Shown piece after piece: positions 44,910 through 54,179 of a stretch of DNA of 64,000 bases. The stretch's first letter is position 1, and every line of letters begins with the position of its first letter. The DNA is from Aquimarina sp. AU474 (GTDB lineage Bacteria; Bacteroidota; Bacteroidia; Flavobacteriales; Flavobacteriaceae). The position numbers and the translations under genes were made by a program. The stretch is from assembly GCF_900312815.1 (NCBI RefSeq), contig NZ_OMPE01000008.1, positions 124,001 to 188,000 of the forward strand. The letters are read 5' to 3'. Below the pieces are notes generated by a model that had not been told where the DNA came from, searched no databases, and worked only from the letters and a program-made list of their open reading frames with translations.

Positions 44910-47750
44910 TTAATTTAAAATACTAAGTTCTTTCTTTAAGAACTTAGCTGTATAACTTTTTTTATCTTTAATTAATTCTTCAGGTGTTCCTTTTGCTACA
45001 ACTTCTCCTCCTTTTTTGCCTCCTTCGTATCCAATATCAATAATATAATCGGCCATTTTTACAACATCAAGATTATGTTCAATAATTAAAACAGTATTGC
45101 CTTTATCTACAAGTTTGTTTAATACATCCATTAAAACTCTAATATCTTCAAAATGCAGTCCTGTGGTGGGTTCATCCAGAATATAAAAAGTATTACCTGT
45201 ATCTCTCTTAGAGAGTTCTGTAGCTAGTTTGATGCGTTGAGCTTCACCACCAGATAAAGTTGTGGATTGCTGACCCAGAGTGATATACCCCAATCCAACA
45301 TTCTGGATAGTTTTTAGTTTTCGAAATATTTTAGGAATTTGCTCAAAGAACATACAAGCTTCATTAATTGTCATTTCTAAAACATCAGAAATTGACTTTC
45401 CTTTGTATCGTATCTCTAGAGTTTCTCTATTAAATCGTTTTCCTTGACATGTCTCGCACTCTACATATACATCTGGTAAAAAGTTCATTTCAATAACCCG
45501 TAAACCTCCACCTTTGCATGTTTCACATCTTCCTCCTGCAACATTGAAACTAAAACGACCAGGTTTGTATCCTCTAATCATGGCCTCTGGAGTTTTAGCA
45601 AATAAACTTCTTATTTCAGAAAAAACACCAGTATATGTTGCTGGGTTAGAACGCGGTGTACGTCCTATAGGAGATTGATTGATGTCTATTACCTTATCCG
45701 AGTGTTCTAACCCTTTTATACTTTTATACGGCATTGGTTTTTTTACACCATTAAAGTAATAAGCATTCAGGATAGGGTAAAGTGTTTCATTGATAAGCGT
45801 TGATTTTCCACTTCCGGATACACCTGTAACCGCTATCATTTTCCCTAATGGAATATCGATAGATACATTTTTTAAGTTGTTTCCAGTTGCTCCTTTTAAC
45901 GAAATTGTTTTTCCGTTACCCTTTCTACGTTTTGAAGGTATTTCAATTTGTTTTTTACCACTTAGATAATCAGCTGTCAGCGTATTATGTTGTTGTAATT
46001 CTTCAGGAGTACCTTCGCTAATAATTTCACCTCCGTGTTTTCCAGCTAGTGGTCCAATATCGATAACGTGATCTGCCCGCTCTATCATATCCTTATCGTG
46101 TTCTACAACAATAACAGAATTACCAATATCTCTTAATTGGATTAATGAATTAATAAGTTTTTCATTATCTCTTTGGTGTAGTCCAATACTAGGTTCATCA
46201 AGTATATAAAGTACACCGACTAATTGAGAACCAATCTGTGTAGCAAGTCGTATACGTTGTGCTTCTCCTCCAGAAAGAGATTTACTGCTTCGGTTTAATG
46301 AAAGATATGTAAGACCTACATCTACAAGAAATTGCAGCCTTGTATTGATTTCTTTTAATATCTCACCAGAAATTTGCTTTTGTTTGTCACTGAGTTGCTC
46401 TGGTAGATCTCTAAACCAGTCAGATAGTTCATTGATATCCATATTTGCCAAATCAGCGATGTTTTTTTCATTTACCTTAAAATATAAAGATTCTTTACGC
46501 AATCGAGAACCATTACACTCGGGACACTGCACATTATCCATGAACTCTTTTGCCCATCGTTTTAATGAAGTAGAATCGTTATTGTTATATGTATTTTCTA
46601 TAAATGTAGCTATTCCTTCAAAATCAATTTTATATTCTCTGGTTATTCCAAGAGTTTTACTATCCACACTAAATTTCTCTTTACCTCCATAAAGAATAAT
46701 TTCCATAGCCTCTTTAGAGATTTTTTTGATGGGATCACTAAGTTGAAAATCAAATCGCTGACCTATGAGTTCAAGTTGTTTGAAAATCCAATTGTTTTTT
46801 TGAGGCCCTTGAGGAGCTAAGCCTCCATTTTTGATGGATAGAGAGTCATCAGGGATTATTTTTTTAATATTTACTTCATGTAAGTTACCAATACCATTGC
46901 ATTTTGGACATGCTCCTTTCGGGGAGTTGAACGAAAAATTATTTGGTTCGGGATTTGGGTATGAAATACCACTTGAAGGGCACATTAAATTTCTACTAAA
47001 GAATCGAACTTCTTGAGAGTCTTGCTCAATCACCATTAATACATCATCGCCATGATACATAGCGGTGTTAATGGTTTCCATAAGTCGTTTTGTATTCTCT
47101 TGTCCTTCGGTAACCATCAGTCTGTCGATAACAATCTCAATATCATGAGTCTTGTATCGATCAAGTTTCATTCCTTTTACGATATCCTTTATTTCTCCAT
47201 CTGTACGAACTTTTACAAAGCCTTGCTTCGCGATTTGTTCAAAAAGTTCTCTGTAGTGCCCTTTTCTTGAACGTACAACGGGAGCAAGAATATTTAATTT
47301 TTTACCAGAAAAATCTTTTAAAATAAGATCTTTAATTTGCTCATCGCTATAGCTTACCATTTTCTCTCCAGTATTATAGCTATAGGCATCACTACCCCTA
47401 GAAAATAGAAGTCTCAAAAAATCATAAATCTCAGTTATGGTGCCAACTGTACTACGAGGACTTTTGCTGGTGGTTTTTTGTTCAATGGCAATTACAGGAG
47501 ATAGTCCATCAATTTTATCAACATCTGGTCGTTCTAATCCTCCTAAAAATTGACGAGCGTAGGCAGAGAAGGTTTCAATATATCTACGTTGCCCTTCGGC
47601 ATAGATAGTATCAAACGCTAATGAAGATTTTCCAGAACCCGATAAACCAGTGATTACTACCAATTTTTCTCTAGGTATAGTAACATCGATATTTTTCAAG
47701 TTGTGAACTCGTGCCCCTAAAACTTCAATATTTTCTTCAGATACTGCCAT
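44910..47750 (-). CDS. uvrA: excinuclease ABC subunit A
   Basis: DNA-damage recognition ATPase of nucleotide excision repair. Walker A motifs are in both ABC halves: GLSGSGKSSLAFDT (start) and GVSGSGKSTLINET (about 660). The zinc modules appear as CPKCNGIG and CETCKGGG. The signature SKSLSGGEAQRIRLA and its second copy TTLSGGEAQRIKLA, plus INQSPIGRTPRSNPAT, are intact. The 946-residue length is standard. uvrB and uvrC are not in the window. The LOG gene follows. Confidence 0.97.
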   Translation of the reverse strand: MAVSEENIEVLGARVHNLKNIDVTIPREKLVVITGLSGSGKSSLAFDTIYAEGQRRYIETFSAYARQFLGGLERPDVDKIDGLSPVIAIEQKTTSKSPRSTVGTITEIYDFLRLLFSRGSDAYSYNTGEKMVSYSDEQIKDLILKDFSGKKLNILAPVVRSRKGHYRELFEQIAKQGFVKVRTDGEIKDIVKGMKLDRYKTHDIEIVIDRLMVTEGQENTKRLMETINTAMYHGDDVLMVIEQDSQEVRFFSRNLMCPSSGISYPNPEPNNFSFNSPKGACPKCNGIGNLHEVNIKKIIPDDSLSIKNGGLAPQGPQKNNWIFKQLELIGQRFDFQLSDPIKKISKEAMEIILYGGKEKFSVDSKTLGITREYKIDFEGIATFIENTYNNNDSTSLKRWAKEFMDNVQCPECNGSRLRKESLYFKVNEKNIADLANMDINELSDWFRDLPEQLSDKQKQISGEILKEINTRLQFLVDVGLTYLSLNRSSKSLSGGEAQRIRLATQIGSQLVGVLYILDEPSIGLHQRDNEKLINSLIQLRDIGNSVIVVEHDKDMIERADHVIDIGPLAGKHGGEIISEGTPEELQQHNTLTADYLSGKKQIEIPSKRRKGNGKTISLKGATGNNLKNVSIDIPLGKMIAVTGVSGSGKSTLINETLYPILNAYYFNGVKKPMPYKSIKGLEHSDKVIDINQSPIGRTPRSNPATYTGVFSEIRSLFAKTPEAMIRGYKPGRFSFNVAGGRCETCKGGGLRVIEMNFLPDVYVECETCQGKRFNRETLEIRYKGKSISDVLEMTINEACMFFEQIPKIFRKLKTIQNVGLGYITLGQQSTTLSGGEAQRIKLATELSKRDTGNTFYILDEPTTGLHFEDIRVLMDVLNKLVDKGNTVLIIEHNLDVVKMADYIIDIGYEGGKKGGEVVAKGTPEELIKDKKSYTAKFLKKELSILN

Positions 47751-48072
47751 AAAATTTTAACCAAGAATGCAAATGTAGGTATTTGGTAGCGTTTAGGAAA
47801 ATTGGTTTAGTTTCAGTTTTAGTTAAAGAGATGTTATAATTTGTGAAACCTTCAGTATTTCTGTTTTACAATACCAGGGTTATTATTGTTTGCTTTTTAA
47901 AATGGAAGAAATAGTTAATTTATGTCTAATGAGATAGTTGTGTCATTGTTAAAGGGGAAGAAAAATAAAAGGAGTGATTAAGATTCATTTTTACTCAAGA
48001 TCAATTAAGTTAATTTATTGATCAAGTATTATATTATTTTTATAATATTTATTTTTAAACAAAAATTTAAAA
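47751..48072. other. intergenic region between uvrA and the SH3-like gene
   Basis: About 320 bases with no supported gene. The minus-strand TACATTTG at 47770-47777 is a good -7 box for uvrA. At 47999-48023 a near-perfect inverted repeat has arms GATCAATTAA and TTTATTGATC, 5 bases apart. AT-rich hairpins with 7-bp stems follow (48028-48050). No RNA gene is recognised. No convincing promoter for the downstream gene. Confidence 0.5.
47770..47777 (-). promoter_or_regulatory. -7 box of uvrA
   Basis: Minus-strand TACATTTG, a full TAnnTTTG match, about 19 bases before the uvrA ATG. No -33 TTG at the usual distance. Confidence 0.45.
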
Positions 48073-48594
48073 ATGATATTAGGTATAGGTTCTAGAGTAA
48101 AACATCCAACATATGGGTTGGGTGTAGTAACGAATGTTACTGCAAAAATGTATTGGGTTACTTTTATTGAAAATGGATTAGAAACTATCGATATAGAGGA
48201 CGATTTTGAAGTAATTGATGGCGTTGAAGATGAAGTGGATACTGTAAGTTTTTATGAGGTTGAAAAAACACTTAAGGATATCCTAAAAAGATATAGCGAT
48301 GTTTCGGAAATTGTGCCTATAGCAGATAAGTGGAAAGGAGGAACAATTGTATTAAAGCCTGGTGATACTAGTTTAGCTTCAAAAGAATTACCAATCGAAA
48401 CTTTTTTTCATAAAATTGTTATGGTTCGTGATCGAATACGGGTTATGGAGCAAAAAATTAATAGTTCTACTCTTGAGGAGCAGGATAAAATCGATTTACA
48501 ACAATACATTACAAGGATTTATGGTAGTTTGACAACGTTTAATGTGTTGTTTAAGAATAAATCGCAACAGTTGATTGGCAGTCGAAGTAAATAA
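48073..48594 (+). CDS. conserved hypothetical with N-terminal SH3-like (CarD/tudor-like) domain
   Basis: A 173-residue protein. Residues 1-45 (IGSRVKHPTYGLGVVTNV, then KMYWVTFIENGLETI) resemble the RNA polymerase-interacting CarD/UvrD-tail Tudor folds, a small barrel that binds proteins. The rest is helical with long charged stretches (LKDILKRYSDVSEIVPI, a coiled region about 115-150). No function is recognised. It ends 5 bases from the convergent gene's stop. Confidence 0.7.
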   Translation: MILGIGSRVKHPTYGLGVVTNVTAKMYWVTFIENGLETIDIEDDFEVIDGVEDEVDTVSFYEVEKTLKDILKRYSDVSEIVPIADKWKGGTIVLKPGDTSLASKELPIETFFHKIVMVRDRIRVMEQKINSSTLEEQDKIDLQQYITRIYGSLTTFNVLFKNKSQQLIGSRSK

Positions 48595-48599
48595 TTTAG

Positions 48600-49319
48600 T
48601 TAATTATTTTCGTTCCATGCTCTTAAGTTGGAGATAGGAATTTCAAAGCCTAACAACCTATGCTTTTGTGAAAGTAAAGCTCCACTTTCTGTAGTAGTCC
48701 ATCCTTTCCATGTAGCTTCTATGCCCCCGATAGGTATGATAGAAACCCACATCTGATAACTTGTTGGAATGTAGTTTTTATCTACCTTCCAAAGGTAAGA
48801 ATCTCCTGGTGTTGTACCACCATGAGCATAAGACACTAACAAACCTTTGGTGTTATCTTCTAATGTGACCAATTGTCTCGAGACCCCTTTGTCAAAAAGC
48901 TTATGAGGTGCCACTACCCAAAAAGAATCATTATTAAAATATGCCAATGCAATTTCTAAAAGTTCTTGTTTCTTTTCTGCTGAGCTGGTGTTGTCGCTTT
49001 TTACAAAACTCTTGTTAGGTTTATCCAAGTCTAACTGTACTTCATGATTATCCCAGCGCACTTGAACAAAACCTTGTCTTTTGTTCCAAAAATAATGATG
49101 CTTATTTCTGAACGACCATTGCAGGTAATCTGTATTGAGGTAAAGATCATGCTTTACAGCATTTTGGATATTTAATGCAAAATCATCAGCTTTTTGTCCA
49201 GATTCGCCTTCAGGAATTTTTTCATTTAATGAAAAATATAACGTTGCGATGGTCAAAATCAATAAAATTAAGATGCTTAATATTAAGATCTTGAGAAGCT
49301 TGAAGAGTTTCTTTTTCAA
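48600..49319 (-). CDS. membrane-anchored hypothetical protein
   Basis: A 239-residue protein with one N-terminal membrane anchor (about 5-28, KLLKILILSILILLILTIATLY) and a periplasmic beta-rich remainder (TDYLQWSFRNKHHYFWNKRQ, VQVRWDNHEVQLDLD, SYLWKVDKNYIPTSYQMWV). The pattern is reminiscent of LolA-like lipoprotein-carrier folds, but I do not claim it. It follows aroB by 53 bases on the same strand. Confidence 0.68.
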   Translation of the reverse strand: MKKKLFKLLKILILSILILLILTIATLYFSLNEKIPEGESGQKADDFALNIQNAVKHDLYLNTDYLQWSFRNKHHYFWNKRQGFVQVRWDNHEVQLDLDKPNKSFVKSDNTSSAEKKQELLEIALAYFNNDSFWVVAPHKLFDKGVSRQLVTLEDNTKGLLVSYAHGGTTPGDSYLWKVDKNYIPTSYQMWVSIIPIGGIEATWKGWTTTESGALLSQKHRLLGFEIPISNLRAWNENN

Positions 49320-49372
49320 GTTGATAGATTTAAAAGAGTTAACATAAACATCTTAAATGTATAAAAAATGAA

Positions 49373-50443
49373 TTAAAGAGAATCGTAATACTCAAAGGAC
49401 TTGACAATTAAATCATTAGATACGGTACAATTATATTTCGCTTCGCCTATAGCATTTAGTAATACAAAAAGAATGTTTCCGTTTTCATTTTTTTTGTCAT
49501 GAATCAGTAAATTCATAATATCTTGTCGATCCGAAGGATCGATATCTAATTTCGGAAATGTAGCAAGTATAACATCACCGATATCTTGTAGATCATTGTT
49601 TGTAAGTGATAATAATTCTTTAGAAATATAAGATTCCATTATCATACCAACTGCAATAGCTTCGCCATGAAGCAAAGTTGGTTTTTCAGGATGCGTTAAA
49701 TAAAAAGATTCTATTGCATGCCCTAATGTATGGCCAAAATTGAGATATTTTCTAATATTTTGTTCTGTTGGATCTTCAATGACAATTTTGTTTTTAATCA
49801 TAACAGATTCATGTATCATTTGATTAAGATCATCTAACTCTAATTGAGAAAGATCACTTAGTTTTTCCCAATATCCTATATCTTGTATAAGCCCGTGCTT
49901 CAACATTTCAGCAAACCCGCTACACATTTGATTTACCGGCAAAGTACTTAGATATTCTGTGTCAATTAGTACCATTTCTGATTCACTAATGACTCCAACC
50001 ATGTTTTTTAAATTACCAAGATCAACCCCAGTTTTACCTCCTACAGATGCATCTACCATTGCCAAAAGTGATGTGGGGATGTTGATATAATTGATTCCTC
50101 TTTTATACGTACAGGCAATAAAACCTCCTAAATCAGTAATAACACCTCCGCCTAAGTTGATGATAAGACTTTTACGATCTGCTTGTAACTCTGCGAGGGC
50201 ATTCCATATACCGCTGCAAGTTTCTATATTTTTATGAATTTCGCCAGGCTCGATCTCGATAACTTCAGTATCGTATTCCGTTTCGATCTTACTCATTAGT
50301 AAAGAAAGGCAGTATTCGTGGGTATTGCTATCTACCAGAATAAATATTTTAGAGTGATTAGACTTTTCTAAATAAGAATTTAGGGCAGTGTAACATTCTT
50401 GACCAAAATATACGATAGAATCTTTAGAGACGATAGGCTTCAT
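49373..50443 (-). CDS. aroB: 3-dehydroquinate synthase
   Basis: Converts DAHP to 3-dehydroquinate in the shikimate route, with NAD and a metal. The 356-residue protein has the NAD region NLGGGVITDLGGFIA, the substrate loop DASVGGKTGVDLG, MLKHGLI and the metal His motif FGHTLGHAIE, with LLHGEAIAVGM behind. A TAATTTCG box (50465-50472, minus strand) is a possible -7 element. It diverges from the proline dehydrogenase gene. Confidence 0.95.
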   Translation of the reverse strand: MKPIVSKDSIVYFGQECYTALNSYLEKSNHSKIFILVDSNTHEYCLSLLMSKIETEYDTEVIEIEPGEIHKNIETCSGIWNALAELQADRKSLIINLGGGVITDLGGFIACTYKRGINYINIPTSLLAMVDASVGGKTGVDLGNLKNMVGVISESEMVLIDTEYLSTLPVNQMCSGFAEMLKHGLIQDIGYWEKLSDLSQLELDDLNQMIHESVMIKNKIVIEDPTEQNIRKYLNFGHTLGHAIESFYLTHPEKPTLLHGEAIAVGMIMESYISKELLSLTNNDLQDIGDVILATFPKLDIDPSDRQDIMNLLIHDKKNENGNILFVLLNAIGEAKYNCTVSNDLIVKSFEYYDSL

Positions 50444-50479
50444 ATGATAGTAAATTATAAGGCACGAAATTAAGTAGAA

Positions 50480-50514
50480 TTTGTAATAAAATATACTCGC
50501 AAGTTCTATATTTG
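50480..50514 (+). promoter_or_regulatory. promoter of the proline dehydrogenase gene
   Basis: TTTG (50480-50483), 23 bases, TATATTTG (50507-50514). The -7 box is a full match. Expected transcript start near 50521, about 88 bases before the ATG, just upstream of a 19-base palindrome. Confidence 0.55.
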
Positions 50515-50527
50515 CAGAAAACGTAAA

Positions 50528-50546
50528 ATAAATACGGCGTATTTAT
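50528..50546. repeat. 19-base palindrome in the proline dehydrogenase leader
   Basis: ATAAATACG-G-CGTATTTAT, arms 9 of 9. The single-base centre makes an RNA hairpin unlikely and a DNA site for a dimer more likely. It lies about 7 bases after the predicted transcript start, a position where a bound protein would block elongation. Confidence 0.5.
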
Positions 50547-50608
50547 AGAAACTAATGATATTTCTATCGATATGAGTTTAATATTGAGAATTATTAAAAT
50601 TAATTTTA

Positions 50609-51781
50609 ATGGAACAAAACAACTTGTTTGATAATACTGAAACTGCATTCGCTTTAAAAAGTGATTCTGAATTAGAAAGAGCATATTTTTTGTTTAAAAT
50701 GATATCGAACGAACCGCTCGTTAGAATAGGAACGGCAGTTACCAATTTTGCTATCAAAGCACATTTACCTGTTCAAGGATTGATTCGCGCTACTGTATTT
50801 GATCATTTTTGTGGTGGCGTCAGTGAAGAAGATTGCTTACCGGTTGTAGATAAGATGTATAGTAAGGGAGTTGGTTCTGTATTGGACTATTCGGTAGAAG
50901 GGAAAGAAGAAGAAGCACAATTTGATGCTGTTTTAGAAAAAACACTTCAGATTATTGAATTTGCTGATCAAAAAGATGCGATGTCCTTTGGCGTATTTAA
51001 ACCTACAGGATTTGGGCGTTTCTTAATTTGGCAAAAGAAAACAGAAGGAACAGATTTAACTCCAGAAGAAGAGAAGGAGTGGAGGAGAATTGAAGAGCGA
51101 TTTGATTTGGTCTGTAAAAAAGCACATGAATGTGATGTAGCCTTATTAATTGATGGAGAGGAGAGTTGGATGCAAGATGCTGCAGATGATCTAGTGTCAA
51201 AAATGATGCGTAAATACAATAAAGATAAGGCAATTGTGTATAATACGTTACAATTGTATAGACACGATAGATTAGAATATTTACAAGGTTTACATGAAGA
51301 AGCCAGAGTGTACGATTTTAAAATAGGTGTTAAAATTGTACGAGGAGCGTATATGGAGAAAGAAAACGAACGTGCAAAAGAAAATGGATACCCAACACCA
51401 ATTTGTAAAGATAAACAGCATACGGATCAAAATTTTAATGATACTATGAAGTATGTTTTAGAAAACTTAGATGATATATCTGTATTTATTGGTACGCATA
51501 ATGAACATAGTAGTTATCTTGCTATGGAGCTTATGAATCAACTAGGGATAGATAAAACAGATATGAGAGTTTGGTTTGGCCAATTGTATGGTATGAGTGA
51601 TCATATTAGCTTTAATATGGCGAATGAAGGGTTTAATGTGGCCAAATATGTTCCTTTTGGGCCTGTACGTGATGTGATGCCCTATTTAATTCGGAGAGCA
51701 GAAGAAAATACTTCGGTTGCAGGACAAACCAGTAGAGAACTGAACCTGTTGTCTCAAGAAAAGAAACGAAGAAAATTATAA
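50609..51781 (+). CDS. proline dehydrogenase
   Basis: A 390-residue FAD-dependent beta/alpha barrel that oxidises proline to pyrroline-5-carboxylate. Motifs: EARVYDFKIGVKIVRGAYME (barrel strand and active site), IGTHNEHSS, FGQLYGMSDHISF, PYLIRRAEENTSVAGQ. It is the separate-domain form rather than bifunctional PutA; no P5C dehydrogenase is in view. A VOC gene follows with no gap. Confidence 0.93.
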   Translation: MEQNNLFDNTETAFALKSDSELERAYFLFKMISNEPLVRIGTAVTNFAIKAHLPVQGLIRATVFDHFCGGVSEEDCLPVVDKMYSKGVGSVLDYSVEGKEEEAQFDAVLEKTLQIIEFADQKDAMSFGVFKPTGFGRFLIWQKKTEGTDLTPEEEKEWRRIEERFDLVCKKAHECDVALLIDGEESWMQDAADDLVSKMMRKYNKDKAIVYNTLQLYRHDRLEYLQGLHEEARVYDFKIGVKIVRGAYMEKENERAKENGYPTPICKDKQHTDQNFNDTMKYVLENLDDISVFIGTHNEHSSYLAMELMNQLGIDKTDMRVWFGQLYGMSDHISFNMANEGFNVAKYVPFGPVRDVMPYLIRRAEENTSVAGQTSRELNLLSQEKKRRKL

Positions 51782-52159
51782 ATGAATCTTAACCAGGTTA
51801 CTGTACCTTCTGTAGATGTAGAAAGATCAATTTCTTTTTATAAAAAATTAGGGCTGAGCTTAATAGTTGAAGCTTTGCCAAATTATGCACGTTTTGAATG
51901 TGCAGAGGGTGATGCTACTTTTTCTATTCATAAAGTAGAAGAGTTGCCCAAAGGAGATGGTGTGTATGTGTATTTTGAAACTTCAAAATTAGATATAGAA
52001 GTAGATCGACTCATAAAAGAAGGAATTCATTTTGATCAAATGCCAGTAGATCAAACTTGGTTATGGCGAGAAGCTCGACTAAAAGATCCAGATCAGAATC
52101 AAGTAATTCTATATTTTGCTGGGGATAATAGAAAAAATCCACCTTGGAGAGTTAATTAG
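51782..52159 (+). CDS. VOC/glyoxalase-fold protein
   Basis: A 125-residue protein with the paired beta-alpha-beta-beta-beta units of the vicinal oxygen chelate fold (VPSVDVERSISFYKKLGL, then LWREARLKDPDQNQVILYFAG). It may bind a metal through residues such as the Glu in RLKDPD region; no resistance function can be claimed. It starts on the base after the proline dehydrogenase stop, so the two are coupled. Confidence 0.87.
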   Translation: MNLNQVTVPSVDVERSISFYKKLGLSLIVEALPNYARFECAEGDATFSIHKVEELPKGDGVYVYFETSKLDIEVDRLIKEGIHFDQMPVDQTWLWREARLKDPDQNQVILYFAGDNRKNPPWRVN

Positions 52160-52179
52160 TTAATTCAAAACTAAAAACT

Positions 52180-52749
52180 GTGACCGAAACAATAATAGAT
52201 CAATCTTTTGAAAACATGAACTTTTCGGGTCAAAAAATGCCCGCAAAAGAATATGATAATTGCGTGTTCAAGCATTGTGATTTTTCTAATGTAGATATGT
52301 CTGTTATCACTTTTTTAGAGTGTAGATTTGAAAACTGTGATTTTACATCGGTTATGTTAAAAAATACGACAGTACAAAACGTCGTTTGCGTAGAGTGTAA
52401 AATGCAAGGAGTCAATTTTAGTATTTGTAACGATTTTATGTTTTCTATTCAGTTTAAAAACTGTAATCTAAATTATGCTTCTTTTTATGGCTTTGTTATA
52501 AAAAACACTCTGTTTGATAGTTGTTTGCTTAAAGAAACCGATTTTACAGATGCTGATCTAACAGGTTCTAACTTTAGTAATAGCGAATTATCTGGAGCAA
52601 TTTTTAATAATACTATCGCAGAAAAAGTAGATTTTACTTTAGCAAATAATTTTGATATTGATCCTTCTCAGAATAAACTAAAAAACGCTAAGTTTTCTAA
52701 AAACAACTTGATTGGTTTATTACGTAAATTTAATATAAATATCTCCTAA
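52180..52749 (+). CDS. pentapeptide-repeat protein
   Basis: A 189-residue protein made of tandem A(D/N)LXX-like repeats (for example CDFSNVDM, FTDADLTGSNFSNSEL). These form a right-handed quadrilateral beta helix. Qnr and McbG proteins share the fold but are longer and have two layers with loops; here there is no evidence for DNA-gyrase protection. GTG (52180) is the only suitable start. It follows the VOC gene by 20 bases. Confidence 0.9.
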   Translation: MTETIIDQSFENMNFSGQKMPAKEYDNCVFKHCDFSNVDMSVITFLECRFENCDFTSVMLKNTTVQNVVCVECKMQGVNFSICNDFMFSIQFKNCNLNYASFYGFVIKNTLFDSCLLKETDFTDADLTGSNFSNSELSGAIFNNTIAEKVDFTLANNFDIDPSQNKLKNAKFSKNNLIGLLRKFNINIS

Positions 52750-52889
52750 AGTATATTAAATATGTTGTACGTGTTATTTTATCTCATCTCCTGAATAGAT
52801 TAAAAAAGATTAATTTTATCAAATGAGTAATCCTTCTTTTTATATTCCTTATATAGGAATGTGAAAGGTATTTTAATCAATAATAGCAC

Positions 52890-54179
52890 ATGAATCACAC
52901 AAATCGTAGAAAATTCATAAAATCATTTAGTGCTGGAGTAACGGCATCTATGTTCACACCTGTATTTGCCGCTACGGATCTTGATAAACAAAGAACATCT
53001 TTATTAGAGTTATCTAAGTTTGATTATAAAGATTTAGATGAAAACTTTTGGGAACAGGTTGCAGAGCAATTTATTTTTCAACCTAATCTGCATTATTTTA
53101 ATAATGCTTCTTTAGGACCTTCTCCAATCGTGGTGCAAGAAGCAACTAGAAAATTTAGAGATACCTTAGATGCATTTCCGTCTAAATATATGTGGGGAGC
53201 CTGGAAAGATGATGTCGAAAAAGTACGTTCTAAGGTTGCCTCATTATTTTCTGTGTCTAATGAAGAAATTGCTTTGATTCATAATACGACCGAAGGAATG
53301 AATTTAATTGCCAGAAGTTTTGATTTACAGAAAGATGACGAAATAATTGTAGCCAATCATGAGCATCCGAGTGGAACAATCCCTTGGGAAGTTTGGCAAG
53401 AAACAAAAGGAATTAAAATCGTGAGGCCCGAATTGCCAATATTGCCGGATAATACAGATGAGGTGGTGGCAGTGTATAAAAATGCAATTACTTCTCGTAC
53501 CAAAATCATCTCTATTTGTCATATCGTAAATACTAATGGAATGATGTTGCCAATTAAAGAAATATCTAAAATGGCCCATGATAAAGGGATTTTGGTAGCG
53601 GTTGATGGGGCTCAATCTGCTGGGATGTTATCCATTGATCTTCATGATTTAGGTTGTGATTTTTATGCAGCGAGCTCTCATAAATGGTTGTTTTCTCCTA
53701 AAGGAGTAGGAGTGTTATATGCAAAATATGAAAGTCAAAAATTTCTAAAACCACTTATGGTGGCTAGAGGACATAATGATAAAAGTATCCGAAGGTTAGA
53801 AAATTACAATACTCGTAACTATCCAGAAGTGCTAGGGTTAGGAACAGCAATCGATTTTTATAATAAAATAGGTAAACAAAATATAGATGAAAGATCGAAA
53901 GAATTGAAATCATATTTTAGATCTCAAATACAAAATGATTCTCGGTTTAAAATAAAAACCCCAGCATCAAATGACTTATCTGGAGCTATACAAGTTGTGG
54001 AAGTTATTGGTAAAGACGCAAAAGAAATAAAAAAAAAATTGATAGAACAATTTGGAATCGATTGTAGACCAATGACCGATTTTAATTTAAATGCCCTGCG
54101 TTTTTCTTTTGCTATTTATATAACAAAAAAAGATATTGATTATTTAGTTAAAGCATTAACAACTATTGCTTCTCTATAA
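52890..54179 (+). CDS. exported class V (isopenicillin N epimerase-like) aminotransferase
   Basis: A 429-residue PLP enzyme with a twin-arginine type signal (NRRKFIKSFSAGVTAS). The PLP pocket is intact: Asp239 in VAVDGAQSAG and the Schiff-base Lys265 in SSHKWLFSPKG. It resembles isopenicillin N epimerase-like and cysteine desulfurase-like aminotransferases. Tat export of a folded, cofactor-loaded enzyme to the periplasm fits. The substrate is unknown. Its end overlaps the convergent MocR gene by 17 bases. Confidence 0.87.
   Translation: MNHTNRRKFIKSFSAGVTASMFTPVFAATDLDKQRTSLLELSKFDYKDLDENFWEQVAEQFIFQPNLHYFNNASLGPSPIVVQEATRKFRDTLDAFPSKYMWGAWKDDVEKVRSKVASLFSVSNEEIALIHNTTEGMNLIARSFDLQKDDEIIVANHEHPSGTIPWEVWQETKGIKIVRPELPILPDNTDEVVAVYKNAITSRTKIISICHIVNTNGMMLPIKEISKMAHDKGILVAVDGAQSAGMLSIDLHDLGCDFYAASSHKWLFSPKGVGVLYAKYESQKFLKPLMVARGHNDKSIRRLENYNTRNYPEVLGLGTAIDFYNKIGKQNIDERSKELKSYFRSQIQNDSRFKIKTPASNDLSGAIQVVEVIGKDAKEIKKKLIEQFGIDCRPMTDFNLNALRFSFAIYITKKDIDYLVKALTTIASL

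Noticed and set aside
47999-48050. AT-rich inverted repeats before 48073 as a riboswitch or small RNA
   Set aside because: Stems are short or AT-only and no known motif is seen; kept only as a note in the gap entry.
52180-52749. Pentapeptide-repeat protein as a Qnr quinolone-resistance gene
   Set aside because: The fold is shared but length and context do not support gyrase protection.
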